From Spirochaetae bacterium HGW-Spirochaetae-1 (GTDB taxonomy: Bacteria; Spirochaetota; UBA4802; UBA5550): DNA of 64,000 nucleotides. This document shows positions 1-8,043 of the stretch, in pieces. The position numbers and the translations under genes are program-made. The DNA is taken from NCBI GenBank assembly GCA_002839375.1, contig PGXY01000007.1, positions 186,001 to 250,000 on the forward strand. Reading direction: 5' to 3'. Every line of letters begins with the position of its first letter. The stretch's first letter is position 1. The notes beneath the pieces are model-generated. The model was not told where the DNA came from. It worked only from the letters and a program-made list of their open reading frames with translations, and searched no databases.

Positions 1-499
1 CCCGGGCGAAATACCGGTTCAGCATATCGATATCGAACCTGGTGAGAATAAAAAAAAGCAGCATCTTGTCCCTGGAGATATGCGCCGAGTTCAGGACAAG
101 CTCAAGCAGCCGGTCCTGGGTCAGAAAACCCAGGATCTCATCTATTATGCGCTCCACGGAATGGCCGTGCAGCATGCAATAACCATAGACGAATATAACA
201 AGCCTTTCCAGTCCATTTTGCCCGAATTCATCGGAATTGATATAGTCCTGCAGGTGCTTCATCTCCCTGAAAAGGAGGAGAAAATAGAGAAACTGCTGGA
301 AGGTTTCATGATCGTTTTCATCGATCAGCTTACCCACCATGGCGATAAATTCATCTTTCGTGATATTTTGAAAAATGGGTTTGATCCTGCTGATCTGGGG
401 AAAGGACGAATCATGCAGGATGGCTTCCACGTAAAATACGTGGGAATAATCGATATGCGTATCACGGGGAAATCGGTTATCGTCTTTTTCATATTCCAT
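1..499 (-). CDS. Hypothetical protein, C-terminus cut by window edge
   Basis: About 166 residues are visible and the frame runs off the left edge. The protein is mostly helical and leucine/phenylalanine-rich, with no family I recognise. The only in-frame ATG is at 499, but it has no Shine-Dalgarno sequence. The same frame stays open upstream to a TGA near 559 and encodes a Cys-rich stretch (TCNVTACLCQRCH) that looks like real protein. An ATG at 546 lies in another frame; one extra base shortly after it would join it to this stretch. So the gene may start at 546 with a single-base deletion in this sequence, or at 499 as given. Function unknown. Confidence 0.55.
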   Translation of the reverse strand, partial: MEYEKDDNRFPRDTHIDYSHVFYVEAILHDSSFPQISRIKPIFQNITKDEFIAMVGKLIDENDHETFQQFLYFLLLFREMKHLQDYINSDEFGQNGLERLVIFVYGYCMLHGHSVERIIDEILGFLTQDRLLELVLNSAHISRDKMLLFFILTRFDIDMLNRYFAR

Positions 500-639
500 A
501 TGGCACCGCTGGCAGAGACAGGCTGTTACGTTACAGGTCCTATCATATACTAAACATCAAAAAGGTCAATGCTATTAATCCACTTTTTATCAGGAAAGCC
601 AAAACTGCATCGCGGACCGGGATGAATGGGGAAATTTTA

Positions 640-671
640 TTGCTCCCGACAGTCCCTCGGGCAATTTTTCA
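640..671 (+). terminator. Possible hairpin with T-run ahead of the AAA+ gene
   Basis: TTGC-t-CCCGA pairs with TCGGG-CAA and is followed by ATTTTT. The hairpin lies between the divergent genes at 499 and 741 and reads in the plus direction, so it could be an attenuator for the gene at 741 or a chance structure. Apart from this, 500-740 shows nothing recognisable. Confidence 0.3.
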
Positions 672-740
672 TTGTTGTTTTTTGCAGAATATGTATACTG
701 GTCATGAAATATCTTCAGCATCAGGCATGAGAAAAAAAAT

Positions 741-1901
741 ATGAAAAAGAAACCCGTTGAAGTCACCATACGAGAACTGGAGGATATCCTGGAGAGATAT
801 CTCGATACGGATAATTCCATTAACTATGCGGTGAAGATCCTGGGCCACCCCGGTGTTGGCAAATCAGCCATCGTAAAGGAAATCGCCCGCAGGAAGAACT
901 TCCATTTCATCGATACACGCCTGGCCTTCAAGGAAAACATCGACCTGGGCGGCTATCCCGTTCCTGACCACGACAGGAAGCAGATGATATATTACAGGCC
1001 CCGGTTCATACCGCCCGAGTCGGTGCCCGCGGGCCGCGACGGCATAGTCTGGTTTCTCGACGAGGCGAACCGTGCCCACCCCACGGTGATCCAGACGCTT
1101 TTCCAGATCATCACGGAAAAAACCTGCGGCGAGCACCCTCTTCCCGAAAAAACATCGATAATACTGGCCGGCAACCTGGGCGAGGGAGATAACACCACCG
1201 TCACTGAATTCGACGATTCAGCCCTGGACGGCAGACTGGCTATCTTCCATCTCAGGCCCACGACTTCGGACTGGCTGGAATGGGCCGCTCGCTCCGGAAT
1301 CCACGAATCCATACGGCAGTATATATCCCTCTTCCCGGACCGGCTCTGGGATGAGGCTAATATCAATCCCAATCCCCGTGGCTGGCACCAGGTATCCCAG
1401 GCGCTGACTCTTTCCTACGGACTGGACACCGGCGAGGCACTAACCCGTTATCTCGTGGATAACAGGGATAATTCACTGGAAAAAATGATTGTATCCCTCG
1501 TTGGAACCGTTGCCGGCAGTGATTTTATCATGCAGGTATCGACACCCCGGCTCATAACAACCCGGGACGTGATTTTCGGGGACGAGGACGCCCTGGGAAA
1601 AATGACCGGTGGGAACATGCCCGTGGAAGATGTCCTCTGGGCCCTTTCAGGAGCGGTATCGTATTTCAGGGATAAAAGCGTTGCCTGGCGGGGCAATCCC
1701 GGCCCCGGTGGTCACAGGGAACTGGGGAATTTTCTGCGTTTTCTCGGTAATGCCAGGGCCGATATGCGGGTTTCCTTTCTTTTTATGCTCATCAGGGAAT
1801 GCGGTCTGCTGACGCACATCCCCGACGCACTGGGAACAATCAACGATGTTGAAGAGCGAGGGTCACTCAGGGAAAAGCTCGACGCGGCTATCCCTTCTTA
1901 G
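741..1901 (+). CDS. MoxR-type AAA+ ATPase
   Basis: 386 residues. Walker A (GHPGVGKS) is at about residues 35-42, Walker B (WFLDEA) at 104-109, and a sensor-1 type Asn follows in ILAGN near 140. This is the AAA_5/MoxR pattern, a family whose members act as chaperone-like ATPases on VWA-domain partners. The VWA/metallopeptidase protein at 4430 is the likely partner; two antisense genes separate them. The last 14 bases overlap the end of the convergent thioredoxin-like gene. No strong Shine-Dalgarno precedes the ATG; it follows an A-rich run. ATPase assignment is firm, substrate unknown. Confidence 0.9.
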   Translation: MKKKPVEVTIRELEDILERYLDTDNSINYAVKILGHPGVGKSAIVKEIARRKNFHFIDTRLAFKENIDLGGYPVPDHDRKQMIYYRPRFIPPESVPAGRDGIVWFLDEANRAHPTVIQTLFQIITEKTCGEHPLPEKTSIILAGNLGEGDNTTVTEFDDSALDGRLAIFHLRPTTSDWLEWAARSGIHESIRQYISLFPDRLWDEANINPNPRGWHQVSQALTLSYGLDTGEALTRYLVDNRDNSLEKMIVSLVGTVAGSDFIMQVSTPRLITTRDVIFGDEDALGKMTGGNMPVEDVLWALSGAVSYFRDKSVAWRGNPGPGGHRELGNFLRFLGNARADMRVSFLFMLIRECGLLTHIPDALGTINDVEERGSLREKLDAAIPS

Positions 1902-2625
1902 GCCTCACGGCCTTTTTGACGGTTTTCTTTTTATCCTTCGCCTTCGCTTTTTCCTTTTCCGTCTTTTCTTTCGGCGGATTTATCCTGGGGAAAAGCTTTT
2001 CAATTCTCTGAAGAACCTCTTCGCCCCTGACGGCCCTCCCGTTCACCACCACGGCAGGAAGCTTCTTGAATCCATAATGCCGCTTCAGCGTATTAAGCAC
2101 GCCGCTCTCGCTGTTGTCGGGAATAATGAAGAGCCAGACATCCTCGCCGTATACCTTGTGCAGTTTTCCAAAGAGAGTCTTGTAGGATATACACTCGCCG
2201 CAATCGGGCGGATACAGGTAGAGGATGTAATCTTTTTTCTTATGCGCCACGCGGTTGTACTGGATGAGCTTTGCCAGGAGTTCAATATTAATATAGACCC
2301 ACTCCCTGCTGACCTTTTTAAAAAGTGCCTCACGGTCTTCGTCGGCCGAAAGCTGCTCTATATGAACCCCGGTTTGATACACCCGCTCGGCCAGGCCATC
2401 ATCGGTAATGGCATCGTCGACGGGATACATTTTTGTCTTCATGACATCGCGAAGAGTCAGAATGAGCTGCCCTTCCTTGATCGTGCTGCTCAGGTAGGAC
2501 ATCTCTTCTTCAAATTTATTGGCCTTTCTTTCATAGATGATCTCGGCGAAAAAAAGTGAAAGAAACATTATGGCGAAAGTGACGGCCAGCGCCTTGTAAA
2601 TAAGATTTTTTCTCTCGGCTTCCAT
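1888..2625 (-). CDS. Membrane-anchored thioredoxin-like protein
   Basis: 245 residues: a short N-terminus, one membrane segment at about 10-29, a charged helical region, then a thioredoxin-like part with PPDCGEC (Cys142 and Cys145), and a very Lys-rich tail. The CxxC pair followed by a strand-helix order with a KLPAVVV (cis-Pro type) segment supports a thioredoxin fold, probably periplasmic and redox active. The ATG at 2625 was chosen because it overlaps the TAA stop of the upstream glycosyltransferase (TAATG) with AGGTGG at the right distance; a GTG at 2634 is also in frame. The two genes are translationally coupled. Substrate unknown. Confidence 0.75.
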   Translation of the reverse strand: MEAERKNLIYKALAVTFAIMFLSLFFAEIIYERKANKFEEEMSYLSSTIKEGQLILTLRDVMKTKMYPVDDAITDDGLAERVYQTGVHIEQLSADEDREALFKKVSREWVYINIELLAKLIQYNRVAHKKKDYILYLYPPDCGECISYKTLFGKLHKVYGEDVWLFIIPDNSESGVLNTLKRHYGFKKLPAVVVNGRAVRGEEVLQRIEKLFPRINPPKEKTEKEKAKAKDKKKTVKKAVRPKKG

Positions 2626-3890
2626 TATCGCCACCTGACTCCGTTCTTCGTTGTCTGCAGTACCAGGGCCGACGCCCAGAAGAATATCATGATCGGGTTA
2701 TATACAAAGGGCGTCAGGGCAAGAAAAAAGATATACCGCAGGGAAAAACGCTCCTTGCTTTCACGGAAGCCGAAACCATTAACCAGCACAAAGGTGACCA
2801 GGACAGCCGCGAACAGAATGACATGTCCCGAAGAATTGTTGTACATGCCGCCCCTGACATAATCAGCAAGCTGGTACATGTCGGGATAATACCCGGTGCT
2901 GACGATCCAGTATATCTGTACGGCCTTTTCGAAGAAAAAGGAGCCGGTCACATAGACCATGTACATGATGATAAAACCCACCATGGCGATCATGAGCGAC
3001 GCAGTGGGAAGGACAAACATGCTGAACATGCCGAAACGCGAGTTGAAGAACATGTCCCTGTGCATCCAGAAGTTAATAAGAGTTCCCCTGTTCCACCTCA
3101 TCCTCTGCCAGAAAAGGTCTTTCCATGTCCGCATCACAGATGTGTAAACTTTTGCTTTTTTGGATCCGCGGATCTCATAGCCGGCCTTCCGGATGCGGAA
3201 GGTTATTTCCATATCCTCCGTGGGGGTCTGGTGAGCGGGCAGGAAACCGTTGATCTCTTCCATTACGTCCTTGCGGTACAGGCTCAAGGGACCCCGGGTT
3301 ATATAGACGGAATCCAGGGCGTCGAAGGCCATGAGGATAAAATTGGAGTATATATATTCAATGTGCTGGAACCACTCAACGATACGTTTGGGTCTCATAA
3401 CCACGAGTTTCGTTGTTACGGCCCCTACTTTCGGATCGGCAAATTCCTCGGCAATATAATTGAGAGAATCGGGATCAGGATAGGAATCGGCATCGACACA
3501 GCCTACCAGCTCATGACTGGCCACAGCGAATCCCTGGTTCAGACTCTCACTCTTCCCGCGACTCTTGTTTTTATCCTTATAGAAGCATCGAATGAAATCG
3601 TGCTTTTCTGCATATTCACTCATTATCTTAAAACTTTCATCAGTGGAATAATCATCAACCACTATTATTTCCAGTTTCCCCTTATAGTGCTCCTTCATGT
3701 TGATCATGGAATCAAGGGTGTGCGCTATGGTTTTTTCCTCGTTCCAGACCGGTACTACAATCGACATGCCCGGATATTTTTTGAGCGGCTCTTTTTTCAA
3801 AGGTCTTCGTTCACGGTAGGCAAGCAGATATACGAGAGAGCAGAATAATACTACAAAAGAGGAGAACAGAAAAAAATAATCGAAATCCAT
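2625..3890 (-). CDS. Membrane glycosyltransferase, family 2 (PgaC/BcsA-like)
   Basis: 421 residues. An N-terminal membrane segment (about 5-24) is followed by a GT-A domain with SIVVPVWNEE (43-52), VVDDYST, a metal-binding DAD at 133-135, TED at 224-226 and QRMRW at 262-266. The C-terminal third holds about three to four membrane segments. This set is typical of processive beta-glycosyltransferases such as the poly-N-acetylglucosamine and cellulose/hyaluronan synthases. The donor sugar cannot be read from the sequence. The gene is coupled to the thioredoxin-like gene downstream; no deacetylase or export porin lies nearby, so the classical pga set is absent here. Confidence 0.87.
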   Translation of the reverse strand: MDFDYFFLFSSFVVLFCSLVYLLAYRERRPLKKEPLKKYPGMSIVVPVWNEEKTIAHTLDSMINMKEHYKGKLEIIVVDDYSTDESFKIMSEYAEKHDFIRCFYKDKNKSRGKSESLNQGFAVASHELVGCVDADSYPDPDSLNYIAEEFADPKVGAVTTKLVVMRPKRIVEWFQHIEYIYSNFILMAFDALDSVYITRGPLSLYRKDVMEEINGFLPAHQTPTEDMEITFRIRKAGYEIRGSKKAKVYTSVMRTWKDLFWQRMRWNRGTLINFWMHRDMFFNSRFGMFSMFVLPTASLMIAMVGFIIMYMVYVTGSFFFEKAVQIYWIVSTGYYPDMYQLADYVRGGMYNNSSGHVILFAAVLVTFVLVNGFGFRESKERFSLRYIFFLALTPFVYNPIMIFFWASALVLQTTKNGVRWR

Positions 3891-4429
3891 ACATTTTATC
3901 CTGTTAATTAAATTTAATTCTTCCAGAGCGGTGACTGTTTTTTCGTTTCTTTTTATATAAGTATAAAAAACTCCGAAAACCCTTTCCGCCCATTGAAGTT
4001 GAATTTCATATCAATGTTACGATTTGTAAAAACATCCAGGATTTTAGCTTACTGCATAATCGCATCTTCAGGAAAATTGATACATAATTCAGTCAGAATC
4101 ACTGCTAATTAACAGCTTCGCCACTGAACTGTAAACAATTTTTTGATATTATCTTCACATCAGATACAAATTATAATAATATTATCTTTCCGGCAACCGT
4201 GAAACCTGCATCTTTTAAATTAAAAATACTGATATTCCCGTCATTGTCAGAAATCGGGAAAGAACCTGTTTACGGGAAATACCCTTGAAAAAACGTTCTT
4301 TCACCATTGCAAAGCCAAAAAACTGTTGTATAATATTGTATGAACAATCACGATGCAATAAGGATTTCCACTGTTTTCCCGTCAACCATAAATATGATTC
4401 ATTAGTATTTTTTTTCAGGGGGCTTTTTA
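3891..4429. other. 539-bp AT-rich divergent intergenic region
   Basis: Lies between the divergent glycosyltransferase (minus) and VWA/metallopeptidase (plus) genes, and must hold both promoters. It is AT-rich with several short A/T runs. I see no RNA gene, convincing palindrome or coding signal; the frame open at 4285-4518 has no Shine-Dalgarno and overlaps the downstream gene. Confidence 0.5.
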
Positions 4430-5833
4430 GTGCACAAAAAGTGGGACATGGTTTTAAAGCTACTCTGGGAGAGGAGCCGTTTTACCTCGTATTTTTATCA
4501 ATCGGTAAACCTGACTGAAGAACAGGCAATTCCTACCCTGGCTCTCACGGTTTACGCATCGCGGCTCGTTCTTCTGTACAACAACGAATTCATTGAAGCG
4601 ATTGATACGGAAGAACTCCTGGGCCTCCTCGTCCACGAAATGCTCCACATCATTCTCAGCCATGATCACCGTGGCGGCCCCGATGAAGATCCCCGGCTTC
4701 GGAACCTGGCCCAGGACATGGTGGTCAACACCTACTGTGAAGACAATTCCCATCTCTTTTTCTCCCGGAAGGGTCAATACCTCTGGGACGTACCGGAGCT
4801 GGTGCTCCCGCCGGGGCTTCCCCTGGTGCCACGGGCTTTTCATGGCGAAACGGGCATAAAGGACCCGGCATGGGAGGATGTGTACCGCTGGCTTAAAGGC
4901 CGTCCCGCGCCGGAACTGAAAGACTTCGATTTCTCCATCACATCCCCCCCCCCGGACGGATCGGACGCGGCGGCCCGTTCAGGCGAAGAGGGCGCTGCGA
5001 CGGCTGAGAAGGCACCGGACGCGGCAGTATCCTCCCCCGTCTTCATAAACGACAGGGGATTGCAATTCACCGACAGCGATGGCAGCGCCCTTTCCACGGG
5101 CGTCCACCTCTTTCAGAACCATGATTTCAGGGATGTCCTGGACGCGAAGAGACGGAGCATCATGGCCTTTGCCGAACGGGACATGGCCTGCCGTGAAGAG
5201 CGTATGTTCCAGGACATGAAAGGATACATTGAAAAGCTGCGCGACGTCGACATCACATCATGGAAAAATGAAATAAAGAGCATTGTGGATTACGCTTCAC
5301 AGTCCGACGAATGGACCTACACCTACGGCAGGTTCAACAGGAGGTTTTACGCCAACGGCATCTACGCGCCGGGCCGAATCTTCAAAAATCGCCAGCACAT
5401 CACCGTGGCCGTGGACGTATCGGCCTCCATGATCATGCATCCCGCCGATATCGAAGCCGCCTTCGGAGTTATAGAAACACTCATGGGCAAGTACATCATA
5501 CACCTGGTATGCATCGATGAAAATCTTTTCATTCCTGAAATATCCGACAGGGGAATTACGGTGTCTCAGGAGACTAAGCCCTACATCTACCGCAGGGGTG
5601 ACTGGAAACATATCAGGAGCGGCACGAGCGGCACAACCTTTTTCGCCCCCCTCTTCAACGACTACATGAAAAACCACCGCGAAATGCTCATTGTCATAAC
5701 CGACGGCTATATCTATGACCTGGACCGTCTGAAAAAATATTCACCGTCCCTGTGGGTGATATCGGCGGGAAGGAAGGAGGACTTCACTGCCCCCTTCGGC
5801 AAAGTCGTGAGGATAGCCGCGGGAGGGACATGA
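4430..5833 (+). CDS. Metallopeptidase-like / VWA-domain protein (COG3864 type)
   Basis: 467 residues. The N-terminal half has HEMLH at 69-73, the zinc-binding HExxH of the putative metallopeptidase domain of DUF2201/COG3864 proteins. A low-complexity linker rich in Ala/Asp/Pro follows near 170-200. The C-terminal part is VWA-like with DVSAS at 329-333 (MIDAS DxSxS) and a later TDGYIYD. The start is GTG at 4430, with CAGGGGG a few bases upstream. Such proteins are usually encoded with a MoxR-type ATPase, here at 741-1901. Role: probably an ATPase-controlled remodelling or activation factor; target unknown. Confidence 0.85.
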   Translation: MHKKWDMVLKLLWERSRFTSYFYQSVNLTEEQAIPTLALTVYASRLVLLYNNEFIEAIDTEELLGLLVHEMLHIILSHDHRGGPDEDPRLRNLAQDMVVNTYCEDNSHLFFSRKGQYLWDVPELVLPPGLPLVPRAFHGETGIKDPAWEDVYRWLKGRPAPELKDFDFSITSPPPDGSDAAARSGEEGAATAEKAPDAAVSSPVFINDRGLQFTDSDGSALSTGVHLFQNHDFRDVLDAKRRSIMAFAERDMACREERMFQDMKGYIEKLRDVDITSWKNEIKSIVDYASQSDEWTYTYGRFNRRFYANGIYAPGRIFKNRQHITVAVDVSASMIMHPADIEAAFGVIETLMGKYIIHLVCIDENLFIPEISDRGITVSQETKPYIYRRGDWKHIRSGTSGTTFFAPLFNDYMKNHREMLIVITDGYIYDLDRLKKYSPSLWVISAGRKEDFTAPFGKVVRIAAGGT

Positions 5834-5848
5834 TCTCTCCGGCGGCCT

Positions 5849-6835
5849 TTATTCGGTCTTTAGCGCCCATTCCAGATGCTTCCTGTCCAGGTTGGCGCCG
5901 GTCATGATGATAACGGTCTTTTTCCCCGCCAGTTCCTTCTTCATTTTCATGGCGCAGGCCAGGCCCGCAGCCCCGGCTCCCTCGGCCAGATTATGGGTAT
6001 GCAGCAGTGCCATTTTAACACCGCTTATGATTTCATCCTCGGACACGGTGCAGACCTCGATGCCTCCCCCCTTTATGATCTCATACGCAACTTCATAAAT
6101 GGAACGGGCCGCGAGACCATCGGCAAAGGTATCGGCGCTTGAGGCTATGACCCGTTCGCCCTTCTGAAGGGATTCAAGAAGGGCCGGCGCCTTTTCAGCG
6201 ATGACGCCTATTATCTTTACTTTCGGATTGATGGCCTTTACCACCTGTATGAGGGAAGCGCATCCGCTTCCGCCGCCCACGGGAATGATGATGACATCCA
6301 CATCGGGAAAATCCTCAAAGATCTCCAGTCCCATGGTGCCCAGCCCGTTGAGAATTTCCGGTTCATTGCCCTGTTCAATATAGTAATATCCCAGCTGGTA
6401 TGAAAGATCCTCGCAGTACTGCTGGGTCTCGTAAAAATCCTTTCCGTGAGACATGAGCTGGGCACCAAGGCCCGTTATGGCATTGTTGATCTCGGGATTG
6501 TTGTTCATGGGCACCACCACGTTGCAAAGTATGTCCTCTTCGCGGGCTGCCCAGGCCGTGGCAAGTCCGTGATTTCCCCTGGTAGCCACTATTATGCCAT
6601 TTTCCTTGATCTCATCAGTGGCATGAGCCATGAAGTTCACGGTCCCCCTGATCTTGAAGGAGCCCGTGGGATTATGATTCTCATGCTTGACACAGACCTC
6701 ACCGCCGATGAGCTCCGACAGGCTCGCGTAATGAATGAGGTGCGTTTTTTTCAGCTTATGGTAAACCGTCTTTCGCGCTTTATAAATATTGTTAAAATTG
6801 ACCTCTTTTGACAGATCCATATATTTTTCTTTCAT
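5849..6835 (-). CDS. Threonine/serine dehydratase-type PLP enzyme
   Basis: 328 residues, the length of catabolic (unregulated) threonine dehydratases. The PLP lysine is K61 in GSFKIRG, the phosphate-binding loop is GGGSG near 188, and the fold-type II pattern ATRGNHGLATAWAA follows the lysine. There is no C-terminal ACT domain, so allosteric isoleucine control is unlikely. The reaction would be deamination of L-threonine to 2-oxobutyrate or L-serine to pyruvate, but serine racemase or a related lyase cannot be excluded. The gene is convergent with the VWA gene and stands alone. Confidence 0.85.
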   Translation of the reverse strand: MKEKYMDLSKEVNFNNIYKARKTVYHKLKKTHLIHYASLSELIGGEVCVKHENHNPTGSFKIRGTVNFMAHATDEIKENGIIVATRGNHGLATAWAAREEDILCNVVVPMNNNPEINNAITGLGAQLMSHGKDFYETQQYCEDLSYQLGYYYIEQGNEPEILNGLGTMGLEIFEDFPDVDVIIIPVGGGSGCASLIQVVKAINPKVKIIGVIAEKAPALLESLQKGERVIASSADTFADGLAARSIYEVAYEIIKGGGIEVCTVSEDEIISGVKMALLHTHNLAEGAGAAGLACAMKMKKELAGKKTVIIMTGANLDRKHLEWALKTE

Positions 6836-7270
6836 TGTTCCGGCCCCGTTTTATATTTTGTTTGTGCAAGGATTATTTATTGACAGCCATCAATAAAAAA
6901 TCAACCAAAAAACACATAAAAAAGCTCATTTCGTATTGTTGGGATTTTGCCTCAATACCTGTAATCAGGTAAATATCAAAGAGTGTAATCACGCAAAGGC
7001 GCTAAGACGCAAAGCGTTATGCTGGAAACAATGTAAGTATATCACTTACTGATTTAAAGGTTAACGGCGAGATTAAAATAAAAACATTAAAAGACTTTGC
7101 GCCTCTGCGACTTTGCGTGAATTATTATTAACTTCTTTATCCGGAAATAGTCAATGCAAAGCGGTACAGATTCCGGGGTACTGTTTTTGCCTTGACAGGT
7201 CCCCTGCATCAATCGAAAATCAGAAAGCAAAACATGACCTGAGGCACATTATTCATGGAAGGCGGTTATT
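6836..7270. other. 435-bp intergenic region holding an inverted repeat
   Basis: No gene is recognisable between the dehydratase (minus) and the repeat protein (plus). The main structure is the 26-base inverted repeat pair at 6989-7120, described separately. Confidence 0.5.
6989..7120. repeat. Imperfect terminal inverted repeats (cgcaaaggcgc type)
   Basis: A 26-base arm at 6989-7014 (TCACGCAAAGGCGC...) and its complement at 7095-7120 match at 22 of 26 positions. They enclose 80 AT-rich bases with no coding potential. The arms themselves are built from repeats of ACGCAAAG. This looks like a small non-autonomous element or a palindromic intergenic repeat; no second copy is in the window. Confidence 0.7.
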
Positions 7271-8002
7271 TTGGCAGCACGACCGGACACAGAAAAACCA
7301 CCTCTTACCGCAGACCCGGACCGCATCTATAACGCGGGACTTGCAGAAGAGCATTTTGACTTCATCGACGGGACCGTCAGGCTATTAGCCTGTTCCAGTC
7401 CGCGGCACATCTTTCTTGCCGGCCGCGACTGGGCGCTTTTTGATCATGCCGCGGGACTCCAGGCACTCATAAAACTGCGCAGCACCGAGTTTCTGTACCA
7501 GGCCGGCATATACTGGAAAACCTTTGACGCCGCAATTGCGCTGACAGGGCTTATCGACGTATCGGGGAATGATCCCGAATACCTGTACCGGGCCGGCCGC
7601 TTCTGGCACACCTTCGATTACAAAAAGGGGCTCCATGCCCTGGCCTCACTTAAGATACCGCGCTTCATCTATTATGCCGGCAAGGAATGGAAGACCTTCG
7701 GTTACAGGGAGGGATCCTCGGCCCTCATTGCCATGGGGGACCCGGAATTCATTTTTTATGCCGGAGCCCACTGGAAAGATTTTGATTATGACGCCGGGTT
7801 TGAAAAACTCCTGGAGTCGGGTAACTGCGAATATATATTCAAGGCCGGTACCCTGTGGCGGCGTTTTGATTACACCCGGGCCTGGCTGAAACTGGAAGCC
7901 GCTGCCGTGGATGGCATCGAGTGGCGCGGCAGGGCCCTGGAGCAGGACCGGTGGCGGCGCGCCATCAGGCAAATCTGGGACGGGATGAAGATAATCCCGT
8001 AA
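7271..8002 (+). CDS. Protein of 28-residue AGxxWxxFDY repeats
   Basis: 243 residues, no family recognised. Six tandem units cover about residues 40-215, each reading roughly (F/Y)(I/L)(F/Y)xAGxxWxxFDYxxGLxALI; the AG-to-AG distance is 28 residues four times and 30 once. The invariant AG, W and F and the helical spacing suggest a solenoid of helical hairpins, as in other alpha-repeat proteins, so a protein-binding role is a guess. There is no signal peptide and the product is probably cytoplasmic. The start is TTG at 7271, with GGAAGGCGG just upstream; an ATG at 7255 is out of frame. Confidence 0.75.
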   Translation: MAARPDTEKPPLTADPDRIYNAGLAEEHFDFIDGTVRLLACSSPRHIFLAGRDWALFDHAAGLQALIKLRSTEFLYQAGIYWKTFDAAIALTGLIDVSGNDPEYLYRAGRFWHTFDYKKGLHALASLKIPRFIYYAGKEWKTFGYREGSSALIAMGDPEFIFYAGAHWKDFDYDAGFEKLLESGNCEYIFKAGTLWRRFDYTRAWLKLEAAAVDGIEWRGRALEQDRWRRAIRQIWDGMKIIP

Positions 8003-8043
8003 GGGCGTTTTATGCGCTGCCCGTACGGGATCACCGACAGGCA

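Noticed and set aside
2823-3848. Open frame of about 340 residues on the plus strand
   Set aside because: Antisense to the glycosyltransferase gene with full motif set; His-rich, shadow-like composition.
4285-4518. Small gene upstream of the VWA protein
   Set aside because: No Shine-Dalgarno, no recognisable protein features, and it overlaps the start of the real gene in another frame.
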